From: Planctomycetota bacterium
GTDB taxonomy: Bacteria > Planctomycetota > Planctomycetia > Isosphaerales > Isosphaeraceae
DNA: 7,216 nt
Assembly (NCBI GenBank): GCA_021778575.1
Contig: JAJYCH010000240.1
Span: 1 to 7,216 of the forward strand
Reading direction: 5' to 3'
The position numbers were made by a program, and so were the translations under genes. Positions 1-6,001 of this stretch are shown here, in pieces (the stretch's first letter is position 1; the number at the start of each line of letters is the position of its first letter). The notes below the pieces were generated by a model, which was not told the origin of the DNA, searched no databases, and worked only from the letters and a program-made list of their open reading frames with translations.

Positions 1-44
1 GCTTCCAAGAAAGTCTCGTCTTGATGGCGTGATCGCTCGGGATT

Positions 45-800
45 TCAGCCCCGCCCCACATAAGGCATCGTGGTCGCCATCACGGTCATGAACAGGATGT
101 TGGCGTCGAGCGGGAGGCTGGCCATCGTCACCACCGCCCGGCCGACGACCTCGACATCCATCGTCGGCTCGACGGCGATCGTGCCGTTGGCCTGGCGAAT
201 TCCGGCCTTCATCTTCGCGGCCATGTCGGTGTCGGCGTTGCCGATGTCGATCTGTCCGCAAGCGATGTGATGCTCGCGACCATCAAGGGCGACGGATCGC
301 GTCAGCCCGGTGATGGCGTGCTTGGTTGACGTGTACGGAGATGAATTTGGCCGGGGAACGTGCGCCGAGATCGAGCCGTTGTTGATGATCCGCCCCCCTT
401 TGGGGACCTGTCGCTTCATCAAGGCGAACGCCTCGCGGATGCAGAGGAATGTCCCGGTCAGGTTGACGTCGACGACCTTCCGCCAGTCCTCGATCGTCAG
501 TTCGTCGAGCGAAACCGCCGGCGCTCCGATCCCCGCGTTATTGAACAGCAAGTCGAGCCGTCCGAAAGTCTGCTCGGTCGTCGCGAACAGGGCGTGAACC
601 GAGGCCGGATCGGTCACGTCGGTCGGGCAAACAAGCCCCTCCGATCCTTCCGGCGCAAGCGCCAAGGTCTCGGCCAGCGTCGCCGCTTTCCGACCGGCAA
701 GGACCACCGCATACCCCTCGGCCAGCAGCGCCAGAGCCGTCGCCCGGCCGATTCCCGAGCCCGCGCCCGTCACGATCGCAATCTTCCGCGGCTCGTCCAT
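45..800 (-). CDS. Classical short-chain dehydrogenase/reductase (SDR family oxidoreductase)
   Basis: This 251-aa cytoplasmic oxidoreductase should transfer hydride between NAD(P)(H) and an alcohol/carbonyl substrate. The Rossmann glycine motif TGAGSGIG is at residues 11-18, and the adenine-contacting Asp is D61 in DVTD. The NNAG motif is at 87-90 and the active-site Asn is N113. The catalytic triad S143, Y156, K160 has exact classical spacing (YTSTK at 156-160). G36-R37 after the second strand, with no acidic residue there, suggests NADP(H) preference (inference). The usual Pro-Gly stretch after the active site is replaced by [13 protein letters not shown] (181-193). From memory this GQIDIGNA signature and the MPYVGRG C-terminus mark one SDR subgroup. 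The length is normal and complete. An AGGA at 813-810 on the minus strand lies 9 bases before the ATG. The gene is transcribed away from the PSD1 operon, so a functional link is unlikely. The substrate cannot be read from the sequence. Confidence 0.95.
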   Translation of the reverse strand: MDEPRKIAIVTGAGSGIGRATALALLAEGYAVVLAGRKAATLAETLALAPEGSEGLVCPTDVTDPASVHALFATTEQTFGRLDLLFNNAGIGAPAVSLDELTIEDWRKVVDVNLTGTFLCIREAFALMKRQVPKGGRIINNGSISAHVPRPNSSPYTSTKHAITGLTRSVALDGREHHIACGQIDIGNADTDMAAKMKAGIRQANGTIAVEPTMDVEVVGRAVVTMASLPLDANILFMTVMATTMPYVGRG

Positions 801-862
801 CGCTCGAATTCCTGGGAGGTCAAAAAGACCGGGCTAAACCGGAGGGCGTTCTCCTGAATATA
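801..862 (-). promoter_or_regulatory. Candidate promoter and structured leader of the SDR gene
   Basis: On the minus strand TATATT (862-857) is a 5/6 match to a sigma-70 -10 box, about 57 bases before the SDR start. No convincing -35 box lies 16-18 bases upstream, so this is tentative. The transcribed leader would hold three short self-complementary stretches: GGAG/CTCC (854-851 with 844-841), CCGG/CCGG (around 840-828) and GGTC-TTTTT-GACC (830-818). The last two share bases and could be alternative folds. An AGGA ribosome binding site at 813-810 follows. Confidence 0.3.
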
Positions 863-909
863 CCGAACAAGGGCAAGTCCCGCATCGGCTGTCTTCGCGC
901 ATGAAAACG

Positions 910-951
910 TGGACCGGCGGCCGATCTTGCGTTATGATGCAACAGTTGTTG
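910..951 (+). promoter_or_regulatory. Candidate sigma-70-type promoter and palindrome ahead of the PSD1 operon
   Basis: TGGACC (910-915, 4/6 to TTGACA) and TATGAT (933-938, 5/6 to TATAAT) are separated by exactly 17 bases, the optimal spacing. Immediately downstream, at the expected transcription start, is a perfect 12-base palindrome with 5-base arms, CAACA-GT-TGTTG (940-951), which could be an operator or a small 5' hairpin. The predicted start near 945 leaves a leader of about 45 bases before the chosen ATG at 990. This placement also argues against translation from the in-frame ATG at 909. It is a pattern match only. Confidence 0.4.
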
Positions 952-976
952 AACGTGATGATCCACGGCTCTCCAT

Positions 977-980
977 GGAG
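977..980 (+). promoter_or_regulatory. Ribosome binding site that sets the PSD1 start at 990
   Basis: GGAG at 977-980 lies 9 bases before the ATG at 990, good Shine-Dalgarno spacing. The in-frame ATGs at 909 and 975 have no comparable site and would put 27 or 5 non-signal residues ahead of a clean signal peptide. Confidence 0.6.
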
Positions 981-989
981 CGGGAACCG

Positions 990-3500
990 ATGCGGGTTTG
1001 TTTTCTTGGCTGGCTGGCGTTCTTGCTGCCGCTCTCCGCACTGGCGGATGAGCCCTCGACCGCCGGTTTTAACGAGCGATTCGAGAAGAAGGTTCGCCCC
1101 GTACTCGCCGAGCGTTGCTGGCAGTGCCACGGTCCCCAGAAGACCAAAGGGGGGTTGCGGCTCGATTCGGCCGAAGCCCTGGCCAAAGGGGGCGACACCG
1201 GCCCGAGCATCGTTCCCGGCAAGCCCGAGGAAAGCCTCCTGATCGAGGTCGTTCGCTATCACACCGACCTGAAGATGCCGCCGAAGGGGAAGTTGCCCGA
1301 GGCCGAGATTCTCGAACTGGTCGAATGGGTGAAGTCGGGAGCGAACTGGCCTGCGGGCGAGGCCGCCGCTGCCGCCTCCTCAACCTCGACCGCACCCGCC
1401 AAGCCGACAATGCCTCCGCTCAACGATCCGTTCTGGGCGTTTCAGCCGAGGACCGATCCGGCTCCTCCCGAAGTCAAGAATTCCGATGGGGCGAAGTCGC
1501 CGATCGATCGGTTCCTGCTGGCCAGTCTGGAGAAAAAGGGGCTTGCGCCGGCCCCTCCGACCGACAAGCGAACCTTGATCCGTCGGGCGACCTATGACCT
1601 CATCGGCCTGCCGCCATCGCCCGAGGATGTCCAGGCGTTTCTGGATGATCCGGCTCCCGAAGCGTTCGCGAAGGTGATCGACCGCTTGCTCGCCTCGCCA
1701 CGCTATGGCGAGCGCTGGGGGCGGCACTGGCTCGACCTGGCGCGTTATGCCGATTCCAACGGAATGGATGAGAACATGGCCCAGGCCAACGCCTGGCGCT
1801 ATCGCGACTACGTGATCCGGGCCTTCAACGCCGACCGTCCGTATGACCAGTTTCTCAAGGAGCAGATTGCCGGCGACCTGATGCCCAGCTCCGATGACGA
1901 GGCGGTCCGGAACGATCGGTTGACCGCCACCGCGTTTCTCGTCCTGGGGCCGAAGATGCTCGCCGAGGACGACCCGATGAAGATGGAGATGGATATCATC
2001 GACGAACAGGTCGATACCGTCGGCCGGGTCTTCATGGGTCTCACCATCGGTTGCGCCCGCTGCCACGACCACAAGTTCGACCCGATTCCCACGGCCGACT
2101 ATTACGGCCTGGCCGGGATCTTCAAGTCGACCAAGACGATGGAGAACCACAAGGTCGTCGCCATGTGGAACGAGCGAGCGGTTCCGACCCGGGCCGAACT
2201 CGATGCCAGCGAAGCCCACAAGAAAGAAGCCGCCCACCGCAAGGAAACGTTGAATCAACAGGTCAAACAGGTTGAATCAGAGTTGCTTGCCGGGTCACGC
2301 GACCGACTCGCCGGAGCCCTCGAACTGGCCCGACGACCTGACCGATTGGCCTTGATCGCTGGTTTCCTTCAGCAGCCGCAATTTGCCGGGTTCACAACCT
2401 TGACGTCACTCGCGCGGATCAAGCACGACCGCGAGGCTCTGGCCCAGTTCGAGAAAGCAGCGCCGCCGATCCCCAAGACGATGGGGGTCGAGGATCGGAC
2501 CCCGGCGCACCTTCGCGTGCATCTCCGAGGGAATCACCTGACCCTGGGCGAAGAAGTTCCTCGGCGGTTCCCGCAGGTTCTCGGTGGCGAGCGTGGCAAG
2601 GTGACCGACCTGGCCCGGAGCGGCCGGCTCGAACTGGCCGAATGGCTCGCCCGAGGCGATCATCCGTTGACGGCTCGCGTGATGATCAACCGGATCTGGC
2701 TCGGCCATTTCGGCGAAGGGATTCTCCGATCGCCCGATAACTTCGGTCACCTCGGCGATCGCCCCGACCACCCCGAACTCCTCGACTGGCTGGCCAATCG
2801 ATTCGTCGAGTCGGGCTGGTCGATCAAGGCGATGCATCGCCTGATCATGCTGACCTCGGCCTATCAGATGAGTACCCGGAACAACCCCGACGCCGCGCTG
2901 GCCGATCCCGATAATCGCTTGCTCTGGCACTACGCACGGCGACGGCTCGAAGCCGAATCGCTCCGCGACGCGATTCTGAGCGTCAGCGGCGAACTCGACC
3001 CGACGATGGGCGGCTCGCTGTTGCCGACCAAGAATCATGCCTACGTGAATAATACCGAGACCGGTGGCGACCTCAATTATAACGTCAACCGCCGCTCGGT
3101 CTATTTGCCAATCATCCGGAGCGGTCTGTACAACGTCTTTCAAGCGTTCGACTTCGCCGATCCCAGCGCTTCCAACGGCAAGCGGACGCCGACCACCGTC
3201 GCTCCGCAAGCCCTGTTCATGATGAACGACAAGCTGGTTCTCCGCTGTTCCGAGGCGCTGGGGAAACGGTTGCTGGCGCGATCGGATCTCGATAATCCGG
3301 GGCGGATTCGCCAGCTTTACCTGACGGCCTACGGTCGGCCCGCGACGGACAAGGAGGTCGATCGCGCCGAAGGTTACCTTCGTCGCTTCGGCACCGACCT
3401 TGAAGCCCAGGGGGTCACCGCTGATGCCCGACCGCTTCGTGTCTGGCAAGCCTATTGCCAGGCGGTTTTTGCGTCCAGTGAATTTCTTTACCTCGACTGA
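990..3500 (+). CDS. Exported PSCyt1-DUF1549-DUF1553 (planctomycete cytochrome C / PSD1) protein
   Basis: This 836-aa planctomycete-specific envelope protein has an unknown biochemical role. A signal peptide covers residues 1-19 (hydrophobic core, then SALA before DEPS). PSCyt1 follows at about 30-120, with the haem-type motif CWQCH at 43-47 and a possible axial Met in KMPPKGK at 96. A short Ala/Ser/Pro linker is at about 123-143. DUF1549 (PSCyt2) spans about 171-380, with a second CxxCH, CARCH, at 355-359 in the typical GCARCHDHKFDPI context. A charged, probably coiled-coil segment is at about 409-433. DUF1553 (PSD1) spans about 545-830, with the conserved GKRTPTTVAPQALF near 730 and the usual EFLYLD end. 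It is compact: some relatives carry a LamG-like insert between DUF1549 and DUF1553, which is absent here. The start at 990 was chosen for the signal peptide and ribosome site. It is the first gene of the operon, 31 bases before DUF1501. Family membership is near certain; covalent haem binding is inferred from the motifs. Confidence 0.95.
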   Translation: MRVCFLGWLAFLLPLSALADEPSTAGFNERFEKKVRPVLAERCWQCHGPQKTKGGLRLDSAEALAKGGDTGPSIVPGKPEESLLIEVVRYHTDLKMPPKGKLPEAEILELVEWVKSGANWPAGEAAAAASSTSTAPAKPTMPPLNDPFWAFQPRTDPAPPEVKNSDGAKSPIDRFLLASLEKKGLAPAPPTDKRTLIRRATYDLIGLPPSPEDVQAFLDDPAPEAFAKVIDRLLASPRYGERWGRHWLDLARYADSNGMDENMAQANAWRYRDYVIRAFNADRPYDQFLKEQIAGDLMPSSDDEAVRNDRLTATAFLVLGPKMLAEDDPMKMEMDIIDEQVDTVGRVFMGLTIGCARCHDHKFDPIPTADYYGLAGIFKSTKTMENHKVVAMWNERAVPTRAELDASEAHKKEAAHRKETLNQQVKQVESELLAGSRDRLAGALELARRPDRLALIAGFLQQPQFAGFTTLTSLARIKHDREALAQFEKAAPPIPKTMGVEDRTPAHLRVHLRGNHLTLGEEVPRRFPQVLGGERGKVTDLARSGRLELAEWLARGDHPLTARVMINRIWLGHFGEGILRSPDNFGHLGDRPDHPELLDWLANRFVESGWSIKAMHRLIMLTSAYQMSTRNNPDAALADPDNRLLWHYARRRLEAESLRDAILSVSGELDPTMGGSLLPTKNHAYVNNTETGGDLNYNVNRRSVYLPIIRSGLYNVFQAFDFADPSASNGKRTPTTVAPQALFMMNDKLVLRCSEALGKRLLARSDLDNPGRIRQLYLTAYGRPATDKEVDRAEGYLRRFGTDLEAQGVTADARPLRVWQAYCQAVFASSEFLYLD

Positions 3501-3515
3501 CCGGCCTGTTGACCC

Positions 3516-3522
3516 GAGGGAG
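3516..3522 (+). promoter_or_regulatory. Ribosome binding site that sets the DUF1501 start at 3532
   Basis: GAGGGAG ends 9 bases before the ATG at 3532. The alternative in-frame ATG at 3523 abuts this purine run and would be too close to use it. In-frame ATGs at 3400 and 3424 lie inside the preceding gene with no visible site. Confidence 0.6.
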
Positions 3523-3531
3523 ATGGCAAAG

Positions 3532-4956
3532 ATGAACCAGCACTGGATGGCAGCCGGACCGGTCCTGTCGCGTCGCGACCTTCTCCGCTCGACCGGCGGC
3601 GGATTCGCCGCGCTGGCTTTGGCGGGGTTGCTCGGCGAGGAGGCTCGGGCCGAGGGGGTTGACCCCCGGAACCCGCTGGCTCCCCGCGACGGCCACTTTC
3701 CGGGCAAGGCCAAGCGGGTCATCTTCCTGTTCATGCACGGCGGACCATCACAAGTCGATACGTTCGACCACAAGCCGCTCCTGACCCGCGATCACGGCAA
3801 GCCGTTGCCGTTCGCCAAGCCTCGCGTGGTTTCGAGCCAGACCGGCAATCTGCTCGCCTCGCCGTTCAAGTTCGAGAAGCATGGCGAGAGCGGGATCGCC
3901 GTCAGCGAGCTGTTTCCCGAGGTCGCAAAGTGTGTTGATGATCTCTGCATGATCAACTCGATGCACGGCTCGAATTCGCGACACGGCGGGGCGTTACTCG
4001 AACTGCATACCGGCAGCGATACGTTTATCCGGCCGAGCATGGGTTCGTGGATCACCTATGGACTGGGGACCGAAAACCAGGACCTGCCCGGTTATATCAC
4101 GATCTGTCCCAATCTGAGTCATGGTGGCGTGAACAACTGGAGTTCCGCGTTCCTGCCGGCGGTCTATCAGGGGACGCCGATCGGCGCAACAGGCGTCCCG
4201 TCGGACCAGGCGAAGATTCCGTTCATCACCAACACGACGACCCCTCGGTCGCTCCAGCGGATCGAACTCGACCTGATCCAGGAGATGAACCGCGACCATC
4301 TCGAACTGTCCGGACCCGACCAGGCACTCGAAGGCCGGATCAACTCGTTTGAACTCGCCTTCCGGATGCAAGCCGCCGCTCCCGAGATCCAGGACATCAC
4401 CGGCGAGTCGCCCGAGACCCGAAAACTGTACGGGCTCGACGACGAAGCGACCAAGAATTTTGGCCGCCAGTGCCTGATGGCCCGCCGGTTTGCCGAGCGC
4501 GGAGTTCGATTCGTCCAGGTCTCACACAGCTACAAGTGGGATCAGCACGGCGGGCTCAAGAAAGACATCACCCGCAACGCACTCGAGGTCGACCGCCCGA
4601 TCGCCGGTCTGTTGAAAGATCTGAAAGGCCGAGGATTGCTCGACGACACCCTGGTGGTCTGGGGCGGCGAGTTCGGCCGGACCTCAACCTCCGAAGGCAC
4701 CGACGGTCGCGACCACAACCCCCACGGCTACACGATGTGGCTGGCCGGTGGAGGCGTCAAGGCGGGCATGGTTCATGGCAAGACCGACGATTACGGTTAC
4801 TACTCGGTCGAGGATAAGGTCCACGTCCACGACCTCCACGCGACAATCCTGCACCTTCTGGGCCTGGATCACACCAAACTGACGTATCGCTACGCCGGGC
4901 GAAATTTTCGATTGACGGATGTTTATGGCGAGGTGGTTAAGGAGGTCATTGGTTGA
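3532..4956 (+). CDS. Tat-exported DUF1501 family protein (alkaline-phosphatase/sulfatase-like fold)
   Basis: This 474-aa protein starts with a twin-arginine signal: SRRDLL at residues 13-18, then a Gly/Ala/Leu core ending EARA before EG at about 40. Tat export implies folding, perhaps with metal bound, before crossing the membrane. DUF1501 proteins are related to the alkaline phosphatase/sulfatase superfamily, but to my knowledge no reaction is proven. Visible conserved blocks, with candidate metal-binding or catalytic residues, are HGGPSQVDTFD (69-79), WDQH (336-339), WGGEFGRT (377-384), GRDHNPHG (392-399) and HVHDLH (431-436). The C-terminus (GRNFRLTDVYGEVVKEV) is typical and the length is normal. 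The gene lies 31 bases after the PSD1 gene and 12 before the lipase, so all three are read as one operon. DUF1501 and PSD1 genes are commonly paired in planctomycetes, implying a joint envelope role. The alternative start at 3523 adds only three residues. Confidence 0.95.
   Translation: MNQHWMAAGPVLSRRDLLRSTGGGFAALALAGLLGEEARAEGVDPRNPLAPRDGHFPGKAKRVIFLFMHGGPSQVDTFDHKPLLTRDHGKPLPFAKPRVVSSQTGNLLASPFKFEKHGESGIAVSELFPEVAKCVDDLCMINSMHGSNSRHGGALLELHTGSDTFIRPSMGSWITYGLGTENQDLPGYITICPNLSHGGVNNWSSAFLPAVYQGTPIGATGVPSDQAKIPFITNTTTPRSLQRIELDLIQEMNRDHLELSGPDQALEGRINSFELAFRMQAAAPEIQDITGESPETRKLYGLDDEATKNFGRQCLMARRFAERGVRFVQVSHSYKWDQHGGLKKDITRNALEVDRPIAGLLKDLKGRGLLDDTLVVWGGEFGRTSTSEGTDGRDHNPHGYTMWLAGGGVKAGMVHGKTDDYGYYSVEDKVHVHDLHATILHLLGLDHTKLTYRYAGRNFRLTDVYGEVVKEVIG
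4938..4946 (+). promoter_or_regulatory. Perfect Shine-Dalgarno sequence (TAAGGAGGT) unusually far from the lipase start
   Basis: TAAGGAGGT at 4938-4946 is a full match to the anti-Shine-Dalgarno sequence and lies in the last codons of DUF1501, covering part of Val-Lys-Glu-Val. The lipase ATG begins 22 bases after its end, about three times normal spacing. The stop TGA at 4954 in the lipase frame forbids an earlier in-frame start. It may support reinitiation by ribosomes finishing DUF1501, or may be a chance result of Lys-Glu-Val codons. Confidence 0.35.
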
Positions 4957-4968
4957 AAATATCCCTCC

Positions 4969-5925
4969 ATGAATCTCCAACCTCGCCCCCTGCCGCTCGA
5001 AACCATCGACGGGCTCCGCCCGCCGCTGTCGGGGTTCCCTTACTTCGACTACGCCGACCGGTTTCCCTTTCGGCCCGAGGCATCCAGCAACTCGCTCGGC
5101 AACGCCTCGTGGCTGGCTGATGCTTCGTTCCTGGTTTATGGAACCGCGGATTTTATCGCCGAGGCTCTGGCTCGTTCGCCGCTGCGGGATCAAGGTTTCA
5201 CCCTCGAATGGTTGGGGACGGCCGAGGACAACCGGGGGATGGTTTTGAGCAGTGACACGGCGCTGGTCGTGGTCTTCCGAGGGACCCGGATGCAGGTTCG
5301 TGGCGTGCTCGACCTGGCGGAACTGGTGCTGATCAATCAGAATGATTTATGGGTGGATAGCCAGTTCTTGCCCACCGTCTGGCGAGCAGGCGGGCACGTT
5401 CATCGTGGGTTTCTCGGAGCCTTCGAGGAGATCAGCGACCGACTCGACGCGATCGTCCGGGCGAAGTCGCCTCGACAGCGGGTCTGGTTGACCGGGCATA
5501 GCCTGGGTGGTGCTCTGGCGACCCTCGCGGCGGCTCATCTTGATCCATCCGTGATCGAAGGCGTCATCACTTTTGGCTCGCCTCGGGTGGGCGATCGAGC
5601 GTTCGTGATCAGTTTGCCCGAGTCGAAGCTGACCCGCTACGTCCATCGGGATGACTGGGTGGCGACGGTCCCGCCGACTCTCCTGGGATATACGCATGCC
5701 GGTAAGTTGATTTCCGTTCCCGGCAGTCCAGCCCGCGACGTTTTCAGTGATTTCCAGGCCGGGCTGGGTGAGGTCAAGGCGGCGCTGACGGGCATGGCGA
5801 AGGACCTTCGGGTCCGGATGGGAGACCTGCCGTTCAAGGTTTCGGTCCTGGCCGACCATGCCCCGGTTTACTATGCCACGCTGCTCGGGAACGCGCTTCT
5901 GGATTCAGCCGATCGCGAGAGTTAG
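4969..5925 (+). CDS. Class 3 lipase (Lipase_3 family alpha/beta hydrolase)
   Basis: This 318-aa serine esterase belongs to the fungal-type triacylglycerol lipase family. The oxyanion-side strand VVVFRGT is at residues 100-106, followed by HRGF at 145-148. The nucleophile elbow GHSLGGALA is at 176-184 with catalytic S178. TFGSPRVGD (201-209) is the typical next block. The catalytic Asp is best placed at D229, in HRDDWVATVPP. The catalytic His is probably H297 (ADHAPVYY near the C-terminus); H243 in YTHAG is the other conserved family His. No signal peptide, lipobox or membrane segment is visible, so the protein looks cytoplasmic, unlike its exported neighbours, unless a non-classical route is used. 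It starts 12 bases after the DUF1501 stop and is probably translationally coupled. The only ATG with the full domain is 4969; a stop at 4954 excludes extension. The natural lipid or ester substrate is unknown. Confidence 0.9.
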   Translation: MNLQPRPLPLETIDGLRPPLSGFPYFDYADRFPFRPEASSNSLGNASWLADASFLVYGTADFIAEALARSPLRDQGFTLEWLGTAEDNRGMVLSSDTALVVVFRGTRMQVRGVLDLAELVLINQNDLWVDSQFLPTVWRAGGHVHRGFLGAFEEISDRLDAIVRAKSPRQRVWLTGHSLGGALATLAAAHLDPSVIEGVITFGSPRVGDRAFVISLPESKLTRYVHRDDWVATVPPTLLGYTHAGKLISVPGSPARDVFSDFQAGLGEVKAALTGMAKDLRVRMGDLPFKVSVLADHAPVYYATLLGNALLDSADRES

Positions 5926-5944
5926 GATGAGCGCGAGTCGTACT

Positions 5945-5960
5945 GGATCGATTTCGATCC
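5945..5960. repeat. Perfect inverted repeat in the lipase-esterase gap
   Basis: Six-base arms GGATCG and CGATCC flank the loop ATTT, with a possible G-U pair extending the stem. It begins 19 bases after the lipase stop. No T-tract follows, so it is not a standard rho-independent terminator. It could protect the upstream mRNA 3' end or bind a regulator. Confidence 0.5.
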
Positions 5961-5983
5961 GTGCCAACACGAAGAACTCTCCA

Positions 5984-5997
5984 AGACGAAAGCGTCT
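5984..5997 (+). promoter_or_regulatory. Small hairpin immediately before the esterase start
   Basis: AGACG-AAAG-CGTCT forms a 5-bp stem with a 4-base loop ending 4 bases before the ATG at 6002, exactly where a ribosome binding site would sit. No GGAG-like sequence is visible there. Translation may therefore be structure-controlled, leaderless-like, or begin elsewhere. Confidence 0.35.
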
Positions 5998-6001
5998 CCT
6001 C

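Noticed and set aside
1..44. The stretch after the SDR stop, examined for a terminator or a neighbouring gene.
   Set aside because: No hairpin with T-tract and no coding signal could be supported in so short a segment.
360..857. A 165-codon plus-strand open frame running through the SDR gene.
   Set aside because: The SDR on the other strand has every catalytic motif. The plus frame is a composition-driven shadow with no domain.
909..989. An upstream in-frame ATG that would extend the PSD1 protein by 27 residues.
   Set aside because: It would bury the signal peptide behind a charged stretch, lacks a ribosome site, and precedes the candidate -10 box at 933-938.
1380..2258. A 292-codon minus-strand open frame opposite the PSD1 gene, rich in Gly, Val and Arg.
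   Set aside because: It is a shadow of the DUF1549 coding frame, with no motif and no ribosome site, and it repeats the pattern seen under other genes in the window.
3400..3531. An extended DUF1501 start inside the end of the PSD1 gene.
   Set aside because: The extra 44 residues are the out-of-frame reading of PSD1 codons, and the Tat signal and GAGGGAG site support 3532.
2406..3773. A 455-codon open frame on the minus strand opposite the end of the PSD1 gene and the start of DUF1501.
   Set aside because: It lies antisense to two genes with clear family motifs, has low-complexity Arg/Pro/Gly-rich content without recognisable domains, and is expected where the coding strand is GC-rich at third positions.
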